From Methylocaldum szegediense (GTDB lineage Bacteria; Pseudomonadota; Gammaproteobacteria; Methylococcales; Methylococcaceae): 64,000 bases of DNA. The DNA lies in contig NZ_OX458333.1 in the NCBI RefSeq assembly GCF_949769195.1, forward strand, positions 4,188,001 to 4,252,000. The letters run 5' to 3'. Both the position numbers and the translations under genes were made by a program. The notes beneath the pieces were generated by a model. That model had not been told where the DNA came from. It made no database searches and saw only the letters and a list, made by a program, of their open reading frames with translations. This document shows positions 38,756-48,417 of the stretch, piece after piece; positions within the stretch are counted from its first letter, which is position 1, and the number at the start of each line of letters is the position of its first letter.

Positions 38756-40066
38756 TTGAAACCCGTAAACATCGGTTTGCTCGGTTTGGGTACGGTTGGG
38801 GGCGGTACGGTCAAGGTTCTCAAGCGGAACGCCGACGAAATTACGCGCCGGGCCGGCCGGGAAATCCACATCAGTGTCGTGGCGGCTCGAGACCTCAACC
38901 GTACCAGGATTTGCGACACCGCCGGCATCCGATTGACTACGGATCCGTACGAAGTCGTCACCGATCCCGAGGTGGACATCGTCGTGGAACTGATAGGCGG
39001 CCTCGACCCGGCGAAAGATCTGGTCATGCGGGCGCTGGACGCCGGGAAGCATGTCATCACCGCCAACAAGATGCTCATCGCGTTGCACGGCAACGAGATC
39101 TTCGCCAAGGCCAGCGAAAAGGGTCTGATGGTGGCGTTCGAAGCGGCCGTGGCGGGCGGCATTCCCATCATTAAGGCGTTGCGCGAGGGGCTTTCCGGCA
39201 ACAAGGTGGAATGGCTGGCGGGCATCATCAACGGTACCTGCAATTTCATTCTCACGGAAATGCGCGAAAAGGGCCGGGATTTCGTGGACGTGCTCAAGGA
39301 AGCGCAAGCGCTTGGGTATGCCGAATCCGATCCTACCTTCGACGTAGAGGGTATCGATGCCGCCCATAAGCTGACGATCCTGGCCTCCATTGCCTTCGGT
39401 ATCCCGTTGCAGTTCGACAAGGTCTGGACCGAAGGCATCAGCGGCGTTACGGCACTCGACGTAGCCTATGCGGAAGCTTTGGGTTATCGAATCAAATTAC
39501 TCGGCATCGCTCGCCGCGTTGAAAAAGGCATCGAACTGCGCGTGCATCCGACGTTGATTCCCGAGCGGCGGCTGATCGCCAACGTCAATGGCGTCATGAA
39601 CGCGGTCCTGGTCAAGGGCGATGCAGTGGGGCCAACTTTGTATTACGGCGCGGGAGCCGGTGCTGAGCCCACGGCCTCGTCGGTCGTGGCGGACATCGTC
39701 GACGTGGTGCGCACGCTGACCTCGGATCCGGAAAATCGGGTGCCGCATCTGGCCTTCCAGCCCGACGCGATTTCCGATATCCCGATTCTGCCCATCGAGG
39801 ACATCGAAACGGCCTACTATCTTCGCCTGAGCGCCGAGGACAAGCCCGGCGTTCTGGCTGATGTGACGCGTATTCTGGCCAATCACAATATCAGTATCGA
39901 AGCGGTGATCCAGAAAGAGCCGCCGAACGGGGAAAGCCATCTACCCGTCATCATGCTGACGCAGAAAGTCCAGGAGCGAAAGCTGAACAATGCCATCCGC
40001 GAGATCGAAGCACTGTCCGCCATCAACGGACCGGTGAAGCGGATCCGGCTGGAGACTCTGGGTTAG
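38756..40066 (+). CDS. hom: Homoserine dehydrogenase
   Basis: A 436-residue monofunctional enzyme with TTG start at 38756, supported by ATAGGAGAG 5 bases upstream. The NAD(P)-binding loop is LLGLGTVGGGTV (about 7-18). The catalytic region has AGIINGTCNFIL and ALGYAESDPTFDVEGIDAAHKL, and a C-terminal ACT domain (about 350-430, YYLRLSAEDKPGVLADVTRI) gives allosteric control, usually by threonine. It reduces aspartate semialdehyde to homoserine for threonine and methionine synthesis. thrC lies 0.76 kb downstream, separated by a repeat element and a Uma2-like gene. Confidence 0.93.
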   Translation: MKPVNIGLLGLGTVGGGTVKVLKRNADEITRRAGREIHISVVAARDLNRTRICDTAGIRLTTDPYEVVTDPEVDIVVELIGGLDPAKDLVMRALDAGKHVITANKMLIALHGNEIFAKASEKGLMVAFEAAVAGGIPIIKALREGLSGNKVEWLAGIINGTCNFILTEMREKGRDFVDVLKEAQALGYAESDPTFDVEGIDAAHKLTILASIAFGIPLQFDKVWTEGISGVTALDVAYAEALGYRIKLLGIARRVEKGIELRVHPTLIPERRLIANVNGVMNAVLVKGDAVGPTLYYGAGAGAEPTASSVVADIVDVVRTLTSDPENRVPHLAFQPDAISDIPILPIEDIETAYYLRLSAEDKPGVLADVTRILANHNISIEAVIQKEPPNGESHLPVIMLTQKVQERKLNNAIREIEALSAINGPVKRIRLETLG

Positions 40067-40074
40067 ATGAGAGA

Positions 40075-40190
40075 TTAAGGAAGCTCCGACTCACTTCTTT
40101 CGACAAGGCCTGTCCCGAGCCCTTCGACTTAGCTCAGGACGGGCCTATCGAAGGGGATGAACGGAATCCAATTGTTTAGAGCTTCCTTAA
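40075..40190. repeat. Nested inverted-repeat element (MITE/REP-like)
   Basis: TTAAGGAAGCTC at 40075-40086 is the exact reverse complement of GAGCTTCCTTAA at 40179-40190. Inside, GCCTGTCCCGAGC at 40108-40120 pairs with GCTCAGGACGGGC at 40132-40144 with two mismatches, flanked by CCTTCGA and TCGAAGG segments. The whole 116-bp unit begins 9 bases after hom. It looks like a small non-coding repeat inserted between hom and thrC. Confidence 0.65.
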
Positions 40191-40322
40191 AGACGAACCA
40201 GTTCCGCGCCAGCCTAGGTTCCGTTGATTGATCCGTAAACTGGATCAAAAGCAACCACAAGCAGGTTCTGGTCCAGGTCATGGTATAACCCGGAATAGTG
40301 AGACAAGACTCTCGGATTACCC

Positions 40323-40802
40323 ATGGATCCCAAGCTCCTTACCGCGGCCGAACTCGGCGTCCGTCTCGAAATCGTCGGCGGTATGCCATTATGGGAAGCG
40401 CAGCCGCTGTATAAACATCAAAAAGCAGTCGATCGCATACGAGCTACGATCAAGCCCGAATCCCAAGCCGGCTGCGCCGGCGTACATGTCGCCGATGTTT
40501 ACGTCGCTTTTCCCGATGGGTCATTGAAACGAACGGATATCTCCATTTTCTGTCGGGAACCTGACGAGGAAGACGAAGCCATCCGTCTTATTCCTGAAGC
40601 CGTGATCGAAGTCATCAGCAAGGGGTTCGATTACAAGGATTTGGAAATCGGCCCGAACTTCTATTTGGCCCAAGGCGTCAAGGACGTCATCGTCTGTAAT
40701 CCCTACACCTTGGTTGTGCTGCATGTACGCCGGGATGGGGCTGCGCACCATGTTTCGCCGGTCGAAGTTCGGCTGGAATGCGGTTGTTCCGTGACCGTGT
40801 AA
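40323..40802 (+). CDS. Uma2 family putative restriction-endonuclease-fold protein
   Basis: A 159-residue PD-(D/E)XK-like protein. Visible family elements are [27 protein letters not shown] with the Asp, [20 protein letters not shown] with the Glu, and [16 protein letters not shown]. Usual members have an N-terminal segment of similar length and 180-200 residues, so it is slightly short. The family is abundant in cyanobacteria and scattered in proteobacteria; its function is unproven and may be nuclease activity on mobile DNA. It splits the hom-thrC pair together with the repeat element, which suggests later insertion of both. Confidence 0.8.
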   Translation: MDPKLLTAAELGVRLEIVGGMPLWEAQPLYKHQKAVDRIRATIKPESQAGCAGVHVADVYVAFPDGSLKRTDISIFCREPDEEDEAIRLIPEAVIEVISKGFDYKDLEIGPNFYLAQGVKDVIVCNPYTLVVLHVRRDGAAHHVSPVEVRLECGCSVTV

Positions 40803-40830
40803 GTTTTTTCAATCAACTTTCGCCAATAAC

Positions 40831-41922
40831 ATGTCTGAAACCAAACGCTATACCGGCCTCATCGAAAAATACCGCGACCGCCTGCCGGTCACGCCGGACA
40901 CTCGGCCCGTCAGTCTGTGCGAGGGCAACACGCCATTAATCCAGTTGCTCAACATCCCGAAGCTGATCGGCAAGGATGTGGATATTTACGTTAAGTTCGA
41001 AGGCTTGAACCCGACCGGATCGTTTAAGGACCGCGGCATGACCATGGCCGTGACCCAGGCTGTACACGAGGGCAGCCGAGCTATCATCTGCGCGTCCACC
41101 GGCAATACCTCGGCCGCCGCCGCCGCATATGCCGCGCGTGCCGGCATTACCGCTTTCGTATTGATTCCCGAAGGCAAGATCGCCATGGGCAAACTGGCCC
41201 AGGCCATGATCTACGGTGCCAAGGTGATCCAGATCAACGGCAATTTCGACGCCGGGATGCAGCTGGTCAAGACAATTGCCGATCACGCGCCGGTAACGAT
41301 CGTCAACTCGATCAATCCATACCGCATCGAAGGGCAGAAAACCGCCGCATTCGAAATCGTCGACGCTCTTGGCCGTGCGCCGGATTATCACTGCTTGCCG
41401 GTCGGTAACGCCGGCAATATCACGGCTTATTGGAAGGGCTACAGCGAATACGCGCTAGGTACCGAAACCCACGCTCCGGTGACCGACAAACGGCCGATCA
41501 TGTGCGGCTATCAGGCCGCGGGCGCAGCGCCTTTCATCACCGGTGAATTCGTAGATCATCCCGAAACCGTCGCCACCGCCATTCGCATCGGACATCCGCA
41601 GTCGTGGGAGGGTGCCTGGCGCGCGCAAAAGGAGTCGGGCGGCTGGTTCGCAGCATTCACCGATGAGGACATCCTGGCGGCGCAGAAACTTCTGGCGGAA
41701 AAGGAGGGTATCTTCTGCGAACCCGCCTCGGCTACGTCTCTGGCTGGCGCCCTGCACGACATCAAATCTGGTCGCATTCCGGAAGGCAGCGCCATCGTCT
41801 GCACGCTCACCGGCAATGGCCTCAAGGATCCCGACACGGCCATAGCCCAGTGCACGACCAAGCCGGTGACGGTGGACGCGACCTTGGATTCGGTGAAACG
41901 GGCGATTTTGGAGGCGATGTAA
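40831..41922 (+). CDS. thrC: Threonine synthase
   Basis: A 363-residue PLP enzyme of the shorter bacterial threonine synthase class. [10 protein letters not shown] and the PLP motif [13 protein letters not shown] (Lys66) are followed by [29 protein letters not shown] and [13 protein letters not shown]-like [11 protein letters not shown]. It converts O-phosphohomoserine to threonine in the cytoplasm. With hom upstream this forms most of the threonine branch; thrB (homoserine kinase) is not in the window. Confidence 0.93.
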   Translation: MSETKRYTGLIEKYRDRLPVTPDTRPVSLCEGNTPLIQLLNIPKLIGKDVDIYVKFEGLNPTGSFKDRGMTMAVTQAVHEGSRAIICASTGNTSAAAAAYAARAGITAFVLIPEGKIAMGKLAQAMIYGAKVIQINGNFDAGMQLVKTIADHAPVTIVNSINPYRIEGQKTAAFEIVDALGRAPDYHCLPVGNAGNITAYWKGYSEYALGTETHAPVTDKRPIMCGYQAAGAAPFITGEFVDHPETVATAIRIGHPQSWEGAWRAQKESGGWFAAFTDEDILAAQKLLAEKEGIFCEPASATSLAGALHDIKSGRIPEGSAIVCTLTGNGLKDPDTAIAQCTTKPVTVDATLDSVKRAILEAM

Positions 41923-42073
41923 TCGAACTCCGCCTTAGCGCCCTGAGTAAACGCCGAATTCGGCGTGAGACATACTTAGTCCACCGGCTCGTGTGCCGTT
42001 TGAGACCGGCGATTTTGGCCGGTTATGAAATCGCAGACTGCTTAACCGAGGTCAGGTCCATTCAGCAGACTCA

Positions 42074-43960
42074 ATGAACGAAGTTTACGACGCCTCATCG
42101 ATTGAAGTTCTTTCAGGGCTCGATCCGGTCCGGAAGCGCCCCGGCATGTATACCGATACCACCCGCCCGAATCACCTGGTTCAGGAGGTGGTGGACAACA
42201 GTGTCGACGAAGCCTTAGCGGGTTATGCGAAATCCATCGAGGTGCGGCTGCTGGCCGACGGCGGGGTGGAAGTCCGGGACGACGGCCGCGGCATGCCCGT
42301 GGATATTCATCCTGAACTCGGTGTATCCGGGGTTGAGGTGATCCTGACTAAGCTGCATGCGGGCGGGAAATTCTCCAACAAGAACTACCGATTTTCGGGC
42401 GGATTGCACGGGGTTGGGGTTTCGGTGGTGAACGCGCTGTCCGACCGGCTCGAAGTCGAGGTGCGAAGGGGCGGAAAAATCTACGCGATGAGTTTCGCCC
42501 AAGGTGAAAAAACCTCGGAGTTGCGTGAAATCGGTACAACGGCGACGCGTGATTCCGGCAGCACTGTCCGATTTTGGCCGGAAGCCCGCTATTTCGATAC
42601 GCCGCGTGTCGCTGTTCCGCGCCTGAAAGCTTTGCTTCGCGCCAAGGCGGTGTTGTGCCCGGGACTCAAGATCACGCTGAAGGACGAGCAGGCCAACGAA
42701 GAAGAGACCTGGTATTTCGAAAACGGTCTTCCCCAATACCTGCTGGACCGTATCGGATCGAACGCTTGCGTCCCGGAAGAACCCTTCGTCGGCAATTTCG
42801 AAGGTCATCAGGAGGCCGTAGATTGGGCAGTGCTCTGGACGCCCGAAGCGGGCGAGCCCGTTACGGAGAGCTACGTCAACCTGGTGCCGACGCCTTTAGG
42901 TGGAACCCACGTCAATGGTCTGCGCACCGGCTTGACCGAGGCGGTGCGGGAATTCTGCGAGTTTCGGAATCTCCTCCCGCGCGGAATCAAGATCGCGCCG
43001 GAAGACGTCTGGGAGCGCTGTCACTACGTGCTTTCGGTCAAGATGCAGGAACCGCAGTTTTCCGGACAGACCAAAGAACGGCTCAGTTCCCGCGAGTGCG
43101 CGGCATTTGTGTCCGGCGTGGTGAAAGATGCGTTCAGCCTCTGGCTCAACCAACATCCTGCCATCGGCGAGCGTATCGCCGAACTGGTTATCGAGAGCGC
43201 CCAAAAGCGACTCAAGGCCAGTCGTCAGGTGACCCGCAAGAAAATCACGGCGGGGCCTGCTCTTCCTGGCAAGCTTGCCGATTGTAGTTCCCAGGACGTG
43301 AAGCTGACTGAGTTGTTTCTGGTGGAGGGCGATTCTGCCGGCGGTTCCGCGAAACAGGCGCGGGACAAGGAATTCCAGGCGGTAATGCCCTTGCGTGGCA
43401 AGATTCTCAACACTTGGGAAGTGGATTCCAGCGGCGTGCTGGCATCTCAAGAAGTGCACGACATCAGCGTGGCGATCGGGGTCGAGCCGGGTTCCTCCGA
43501 TCTGAGCGGGCTGCGTTACGGCAAGATCTGCGTGCTGGCGGACGCCGATTCCGACGGCAATCACATTGCGACCCTACTGTGTGCTCTATTCGTTCGCCAT
43601 TTCCGGCCCTTGGTTGAGGCAGGGCATGTGTTCGTCGCCATGCCGCCTCTGTATCGCATCGACGTGGGTAAGAACGTTTATTACGCTTTGGACGAAGCAG
43701 AAAAAAAAGGCGTGCTCGATCGAATCGAGGCGGAAAAGATCCGGGGGAAGATTAGTGTCCAGCGCTTCAAAGGCTTGGGCGAGATGAATCCATCCCAGCT
43801 CCGCGAAACGACGATGAATCCCGACACCCGGCGGCTGGTGCAACTGACCCTGGACGAGCAAGACGCGACCGACGAGCGCCTGGATATGCTTCTCGCCAAG
43901 CGGCGCGCCGCCGATCGCAGGGTCTGGCTCGAAGAGAAGGGCAATCTGGCAGATGTCTAA
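42074..43960 (+). CDS. parE: DNA topoisomerase IV subunit B
   Basis: A 628-residue type IIA topoisomerase ATPase subunit, the length of ParE (E. coli 630) rather than GyrB (about 800). The GHKL ATPase domain has EVVDNSVDEALAGY, DDGRGMPVDIH and GGLHGVGVSVVNALS. The transducer domain follows, and the TOPRIM domain starts ELFLVEGDSAGGSAKQARDK and has LADADSDGNHI. The C-terminal RFKGLGEMNPSQLRETTM is intact. With ParC it decatenates daughter chromosomes. parC is not adjacent. Confidence 0.92.
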   Translation: MNEVYDASSIEVLSGLDPVRKRPGMYTDTTRPNHLVQEVVDNSVDEALAGYAKSIEVRLLADGGVEVRDDGRGMPVDIHPELGVSGVEVILTKLHAGGKFSNKNYRFSGGLHGVGVSVVNALSDRLEVEVRRGGKIYAMSFAQGEKTSELREIGTTATRDSGSTVRFWPEARYFDTPRVAVPRLKALLRAKAVLCPGLKITLKDEQANEEETWYFENGLPQYLLDRIGSNACVPEEPFVGNFEGHQEAVDWAVLWTPEAGEPVTESYVNLVPTPLGGTHVNGLRTGLTEAVREFCEFRNLLPRGIKIAPEDVWERCHYVLSVKMQEPQFSGQTKERLSSRECAAFVSGVVKDAFSLWLNQHPAIGERIAELVIESAQKRLKASRQVTRKKITAGPALPGKLADCSSQDVKLTELFLVEGDSAGGSAKQARDKEFQAVMPLRGKILNTWEVDSSGVLASQEVHDISVAIGVEPGSSDLSGLRYGKICVLADADSDGNHIATLLCALFVRHFRPLVEAGHVFVAMPPLYRIDVGKNVYYALDEAEKKGVLDRIEAEKIRGKISVQRFKGLGEMNPSQLRETTMNPDTRRLVQLTLDEQDATDERLDMLLAKRRAADRRVWLEEKGNLADV

Positions 43961-43990
43961 TCTCGGTTCGCGCGAGCAGGGTTCGATGAG

Positions 43991-44013
43991 TGGCCGTACG
44001 GCCAATCCTTTTT
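43991..44013. terminator. Terminator between convergent parE and the ferritin-like gene
   Basis: TGGCCG at 43991-43996 pairs with CGGCCA at 43999-44004, then ATCCTTTTT follows on the plus strand. It lies between the parE stop and the minus-strand ferritin-like stop and fits termination of parE best. Confidence 0.65.
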
Positions 44014-44027
44014 AGAAATCAACCGGT

Positions 44028-44567
44028 CTATCGCCCCAGGTCTTGCAGTAGATTCACCAGGTCGTCGGCATGATTCTCTTCATTCGCCAGGACTTCTTCC
44101 ATAAGTCCCCGGGTCGTGGGATCGGCATTGCCGACATATTCGATGATCTCACGATAACTGTCGATCGCGATACGTTCGGCGACTAAATCTTCCTTGATCA
44201 TATCGATCAGCGACTCGCCCTCCACGTATTCCGAATGACTTTTCGATTGTAGTCCGCTCGGCGATAAATCCGGTTCTCCGCCCAACTGTACGATGCGTTC
44301 GGCGATGCGGTCGGCATGCATCTGTTCGTCGTTAGCATGTTCAAGGAATTCCTGAGCGACGCTTTGGGCATTGATGCCGGACGCCATGAAGTAATGGCGC
44401 TTGTAACGAAGCACGCATACGATTTCCGTGGCTAGTGCTTCGTTGAGTAGTTTGACGACAGTGGCGCGGTCGGCCTTGTAGCCCGGGGTCACCGCGCCTT
44501 GCTCGATGTGCTGCCTTGCGCGTTCTCTCAAGGTCTTGACATCGGTGAGAAAAGAGCTATTTGCCAT
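44028..44567 (-). CDS. Ferritin-like / bacterioferritin-related iron storage protein
   Basis: A 179-residue four-helix ferritin-like protein. Metal-ligand candidates occur as Glu in LATEIVCVLRYKRHY, Glu and His in EHANDEQMHADRIAERI, Glu in LVAERIAIDSYREII, and Glu-Glu-His in NEENHADDLVN. This spacing is that of a carboxylate di-iron centre. It is longer than Dps at the N-terminus and lacks the obvious haem Met of classical bacterioferritin. It probably oxidises and stores iron or protects from peroxide. It is monocistronic and divergent from argD. Confidence 0.85.
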   Translation of the reverse strand: MANSSFLTDVKTLRERARQHIEQGAVTPGYKADRATVVKLLNEALATEIVCVLRYKRHYFMASGINAQSVAQEFLEHANDEQMHADRIAERIVQLGGEPDLSPSGLQSKSHSEYVEGESLIDMIKEDLVAERIAIDSYREIIEYVGNADPTTRGLMEEVLANEENHADDLVNLLQDLGR

Positions 44568-44787
44568 AGCGGGGTCTCCTTGCTGGTAGTGAATGTCTCG
44601 CTATTGCTGCTTGGCAGGTCTCGATCCATTACTCGTTATGACAGTCTTTTCCGCAAAAAAATCGAACCGTGTCCTGCCAGGAGGACGCCGAACGCGAGAA
44701 ATCTTCACGGAGAAAAGCGAGCCTTTCCGCTAACCGGACGGTTTGCCCGCGCCGCTGTCGCGCCTCGGTATCTGGTCCTACAAGTGC

Positions 44788-44815
44788 TTGTACCCAGGCT
44801 TTTTTTTACTATAAT
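44788..44815 (+). promoter_or_regulatory. Predicted sigma-70 promoter of argD
   Basis: TTGTAC at 44788-44793 and a perfect TATAAT at 44810-44815 are separated by 16 bases. Transcription would start near 44822, about 54 bases before the argD ATG. Confidence 0.65.
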
Positions 44816-44833
44816 GATTCCCTTCGTTCTTGG

Positions 44834-44856
44834 GGCAGTCTTGCGACTGCCTTTTT
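44834..44856 (+). terminator. Terminator-like hairpin in the argD leader
   Basis: GGCAGTC at 44834-44840 pairs with GACTGCC at 44845-44851 around TTGC, followed by TTTTTGTTTT. It lies between the argD promoter and its ribosome binding site (GGGGAAGACGAG), so it must either be read through or act as an attenuator. Confidence 0.65.
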
Positions 44857-44875
44857 GTTTTGGGGAAGACGAGTG

Positions 44876-46063
44876 ATGACCAGTCAGGTAATGCCGACTT
44901 ATGCCCGATTACCGGTAATGTTCGACCGGGGCGAGGGTGCATGGCTTTGGGACACGGAGGGCAAGCGCTATCTGGACGCCATTTCCGGCGTCGCGGTATG
45001 TAGCCTGGGTCATGCCCATCCGGCTATTTCTCGTGCCATTTGCGAGCAGGCGGGCAAATTGTTGCACACTTCGAACATTTACCGGATCGAGAAGCAAGAA
45101 GAGCTCGCCGCCGAACTGTGCCGTCTGAGCGGACTGGATAACGCTTTTTTCTGTAATTCCGGCGCCGAGGCGAACGAGGCGGCTCTCAAGATCGCTCGAC
45201 GCTACGGACATCATCGCGGCATAGATCGGCCCGCCGTAATCGTCATGGAGGGCAGCTTTCACGGACGCACGCTCGCGACCTTGAGCGCCACCGGCAATCC
45301 CAAGGTGCAGGACGGATTTGAACCTCTGGTCGACGGTTTCGTTCGAGTACCCTACGGCAGCCTCGCGGCCGTCGAGGCGGTCGTCGACCCTAAGGTCGTG
45401 GCTGTCCTGGTCGAACCGGTGCAGGGCGAGGGTGGCGTACGCGTTCCAGCCGACGACTATCTACCCGGCCTTCGCCGCATCTGTGATCAGCGCGGCTGGC
45501 TTCTGATGCTGGACGAGGTTCAGACCGGTATTGGTCGGACCGGTAAGTGGTTCGCATTCCAGCACTACGATATCGCACCCGATGTCATGACCCTGGCTAA
45601 AGCCTTAGGCAACGGCGTGCCTATCGGCGCCTGCGTCGCTAGAGGAATCGCCGCCGAGATGTTGACCGCCGGCAAACATGCGTCCACCTTCGGCGGTAAT
45701 CCCCTGGCCTGTAACGCCGCATTGGCCGTATTGAAGACCATCGCCGAAAACGGCATGGTGCAGCGTGCGGCAGAAATGGGTGAGCGTCTCTTGAGCGGAA
45801 TTCGCGACCGGCTATCGGACAATGCCCGAGTCGTCAATGTTCGCGGAAAAGGCCTGATGATCGGTATCGAACTCGACACACCTTGTGCCGAGCTGGTTCC
45901 TCAGGCACTGAGCCGTGGCCTTTTGATCAATGTCACGGCGGATCGAACGATACGCTTGTTGCCACCGTTCGTGTTCAACAACGATGAGGAAAAGCAATTG
46001 ATCGAAGGCGTCTCCGCTCTGGTTGCCGACTACACGGCTCACGGGAACGGAGAAAAGGCATGA
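44876..46063 (+). CDS. argD: Acetylornithine aminotransferase
   Basis: 395 residues from ATG at 44876, preceded by GGGGAAGACGAGTG; the frame extends upstream to 44669 through the promoter, so that part is not coding. It starts [21 protein letters not shown]-like as known ArgD proteins do. [47 protein letters not shown] and the PLP Lys in [15 protein letters not shown] are intact. It transfers the amino group from glutamate to N-acetylglutamate semialdehyde in arginine synthesis. It overlaps argF by ATGA. Confidence 0.92.
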   Translation: MTSQVMPTYARLPVMFDRGEGAWLWDTEGKRYLDAISGVAVCSLGHAHPAISRAICEQAGKLLHTSNIYRIEKQEELAAELCRLSGLDNAFFCNSGAEANEAALKIARRYGHHRGIDRPAVIVMEGSFHGRTLATLSATGNPKVQDGFEPLVDGFVRVPYGSLAAVEAVVDPKVVAVLVEPVQGEGGVRVPADDYLPGLRRICDQRGWLLMLDEVQTGIGRTGKWFAFQHYDIAPDVMTLAKALGNGVPIGACVARGIAAEMLTAGKHASTFGGNPLACNAALAVLKTIAENGMVQRAAEMGERLLSGIRDRLSDNARVVNVRGKGLMIGIELDTPCAELVPQALSRGLLINVTADRTIRLLPPFVFNNDEEKQLIEGVSALVADYTAHGNGEKA

Positions 46064-46959
46064 ACCCGCGTCATTTGATTACTTTGCTGGATCTGAGCAG
46101 CGATGAGTTCCGCGGGCTCATCCGGCGGGCCATCGAGCTCAAGCATCTCAAGAGCCCCTACGAACCGCTGAAAAACAAAGTGCTTGGGATGATGTTCGAG
46201 AAATCCTCGACCCGCACGCGATTGTCGTTCGAAGTCGGCATGGTTCAATTCGGCGGAGCCGCGATTTTTCTCTCGCCACGGGACACTCAGTTGGGACGAG
46301 GCGAGCCCGTCGAAGATTCCGCCCGGGTCGTATCGCGCATGGTCGATGCCGTCATGCTGCGTACCCATTCGCACGAAATGGTCGAAACTTTCGCGGCCTA
46401 TTCGCGAGTGCCGGTTATCAACGGTCTGACGGACCGATTCCATCCCTGCCAATTGCTCGCCGACATGCAGACCTATTTTGAACACCGCGGTGATATTACC
46501 GGTAGGACGGTAGCCTGGATCGGTGATGGCAACAATATGTGCCAAACCTATATCCACGCGGCAGGACTGCTCGATTTCCGGCTTCGCATCGCCTGCCCGG
46601 CTGGCTACGAACCCGACCCGGCTCTGGTCGAATGGGCGGGCAGTCGCGTAGAACTAATGCGCGATCCCACGGAGGCAGTGCGAGGTGCGGACCTAGTCGT
46701 AACCGACGTCTGGGCTAGCATGGGCCAGGAATCGGAACAGGCAGAGCGCCGAAATGCTTTCCAAGGTTACCAGGTCGATTCGGATCTGATGAGGCTGGCG
46801 GCTTCGGAGGCGTTATTCATGCATTGTCTCCCGGCCCATCGCGGCGAGGAGGTCAGTGCCGAAGTGCTCGAAGGCCCGCAAAGTGTGGTCTGGGACGAGG
46901 CCGAGAACCGCCTGCATTCACAAAAGGCTTTGCTGGAATTGCTGCTGGTCAAAAGCTGA
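46060..46959 (+). CDS. argF: Ornithine carbamoyltransferase
   Basis: A 299-residue enzyme. The carbamoyl-phosphate motif is [15 protein letters not shown] (about 48-62), followed by [10 protein letters not shown], the ornithine-side [12 protein letters not shown] and the C-terminal [12 protein letters not shown]. It joins carbamoyl phosphate and ornithine to citrulline as a cytoplasmic trimer. Overlap with argD makes a two-gene arginine operon, argDF. The convergent mdh gene follows. Confidence 0.93.
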   Translation: MNPRHLITLLDLSSDEFRGLIRRAIELKHLKSPYEPLKNKVLGMMFEKSSTRTRLSFEVGMVQFGGAAIFLSPRDTQLGRGEPVEDSARVVSRMVDAVMLRTHSHEMVETFAAYSRVPVINGLTDRFHPCQLLADMQTYFEHRGDITGRTVAWIGDGNNMCQTYIHAAGLLDFRLRIACPAGYEPDPALVEWAGSRVELMRDPTEAVRGADLVVTDVWASMGQESEQAERRNAFQGYQVDSDLMRLAASEALFMHCLPAHRGEEVSAEVLEGPQSVVWDEAENRLHSQKALLELLLVKS

Positions 46960-46971
46960 TTTTCATTCGAT

Positions 46972-46996
46972 GGCGGCGGGGGATAGTGCCGCCGCC
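46972..46996. terminator. GC-rich hairpin between convergent argF and mdh
   Basis: GGCGGCGG at 46972-46979 pairs with CCGCCGCC at 46989-46996. It sits in the 42-base gap between the two stops and could end transcription from both sides, although neither strand has a T-run. Confidence 0.5.
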
Positions 46997-47001
46997 TGCA
47001 C

Positions 47002-47982
47002 TCAACGAAGAAGGTGACGAACCTCCTCGCGTTCAGCCAGCAGTTCGGCCTCGGTGATCTTGAGCCTTTCCCGGCTAAATTCGCTGGTTTCCAAATTCTG
47101 TACCACTCGGTACTTCGCGTTCTCGATTTCGACCGGATAGGAAAACATGAGGCCCGGCGTGATGTCATAACTGCCGTCGCTGAGGACCGTCATACTGGTC
47201 CAATCCCCGGCCGGTGTGCCGAAAAGCCAATTCCGCATATGCTCTAGCGCTGCATTGGCGGCCGAAGCGGCGCTCGATTTTCCGCGCTTTTGGATTACCA
47301 CCGCGCCGCGGTTTTGTACGGTGGGGATGAATTCTTTTTCGTACCAATCCCATTCGATCTGGTCGAGGGCCGGTTTTCCCCGAACCAAGGCGTGGTGTAA
47401 GTCCGGGTACTGTGTTGTCGAATGATTGCCCCAGATGATCACTCGCTTGATATCGTTCACCGAGCAGCCGCAATGAAGGGCTAACTGGCTTACTGCCCGA
47501 TTGTGGTCGAGTCGGGTCATCGCCGCGAAGTTTTCCGACGGAAGATCGGGGGCGTTATGCTGGGCGATCAGGGCGTTGGTATTGGCTGGATTGCCAACCA
47601 CCAAGGTTTTGACGCTACGCTTGGCGGCAACATTTAGGGCACGACCCTGAATGGCGAAAATGTCGGCATTCACCCTCAACAGATCCTTGCGCTCCATGCC
47701 GGGACCGCGTGGCTTCGCACCGATCAGAAAGGCAAGATCGACGTTTTCGAAGGCGACATAAGGATCATCGGATATGACGATGTCGTGGAGCAGGGGTGAT
47801 GCACAATCGATAAGCTCCATCCGGACGCCGTCCAGTCCCGCCATGGCTTCGGGAATTTCGAGCAAATGCAAGACGATGGGGTGATCGTCGCCCAGCAAGT
47901 CCCCCGCAATCAGCCGAAACAGCAATGCGTAGCTGATTTGCCCAGCCGCTCCGGTGACGGCGATATGTGCAGGCGTTTTCAT
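47002..47982 (-). CDS. mdh: Malate dehydrogenase
   Basis: About 326 residues from ATG at 47982, which has AGGG 7 bases upstream; ATG at 47988 is an alternative. The NAD loop is [19 protein letters not shown]. The substrate loop [15 protein letters not shown] and the catalytic region [14 protein letters not shown] with its His are intact. This sequence is of the cytosolic-type malate dehydrogenase group (about 325 residues), not the E. coli group (312). It interconverts malate and oxaloacetate for the TCA cycle. It is probably monocistronic. Confidence 0.92.
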   Translation of the reverse strand: MKTPAHIAVTGAAGQISYALLFRLIAGDLLGDDHPIVLHLLEIPEAMAGLDGVRMELIDCASPLLHDIVISDDPYVAFENVDLAFLIGAKPRGPGMERKDLLRVNADIFAIQGRALNVAAKRSVKTLVVGNPANTNALIAQHNAPDLPSENFAAMTRLDHNRAVSQLALHCGCSVNDIKRVIIWGNHSTTQYPDLHHALVRGKPALDQIEWDWYEKEFIPTVQNRGAVVIQKRGKSSAASAANAALEHMRNWLFGTPAGDWTSMTVLSDGSYDITPGLMFSYPVEIENAKYRVVQNLETSEFSRERLKITEAELLAEREEVRHLLR

Positions 47983-48210
47983 GTGCATACCCTATTTCGT
48001 GTTTGAGTATCGAGCCGCGGCGCCAAGGCCAGGGAGCAATTCCCTGCTCGAAAACCTCTCAGACATTAGACAGGTAAGCGGCACGATTCGCGATTCCGTT
48101 CTATCCATCGGCACCTCTCCGTAGTCCGTCACAAGACGGCAAACATTAATCCCATCTTTTTGGAGCCCGGAATGGGCTCCAGTCCTTGCAGCGTTGGTGC
48201 GCGGGAACTT

Positions 48211-48417
48211 TCAGTCGACGGTGAAGCCTTTTTCGGTGATGGCCTTCTTGACCGAGGCCAAGTCGGTCTGGGTTTGGTCGTAATCGATCTCGACCGTGCC
48301 AGCCTTGTGGGAAGCGATGACTGATAAAACGCCGGCACAGGATTTGACGGCGTCCTGAACCAGATTCTCGCAGCCGCCGCACTTCATACCCGAGACCTTC
48401 AAGACGATTTTTGCCAT
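48211..48417 (-). CDS. Heavy-metal-associated (HMA) domain protein
   Basis: A 68-residue ferredoxin-fold metallochaperone from ATG at 48417. The metal site is MKCGGC (Met11, Cys13, Cys16). IVLKVSG, VQDAVKSCAGVLSVIASHKAGTVEI-like segments and a C-terminal KKAITEKGFTVD complete the fold. Such proteins bind Cu(I), Hg(II) or Zn(II) and pass them to P-type ATPases. No ATPase or metal regulator lies beside it, so the metal cannot be assigned. Confidence 0.85.
   Translation of the reverse strand: MAKIVLKVSGMKCGGCENLVQDAVKSCAGVLSVIASHKAGTVEIDYDQTQTDLASVKKAITEKGFTVD

Noticed and set aside
44669-44875. Longer argD start at 44669.
   Set aside because: The extension runs through a good promoter and a terminator-like hairpin and has a composition unlike ArgD.
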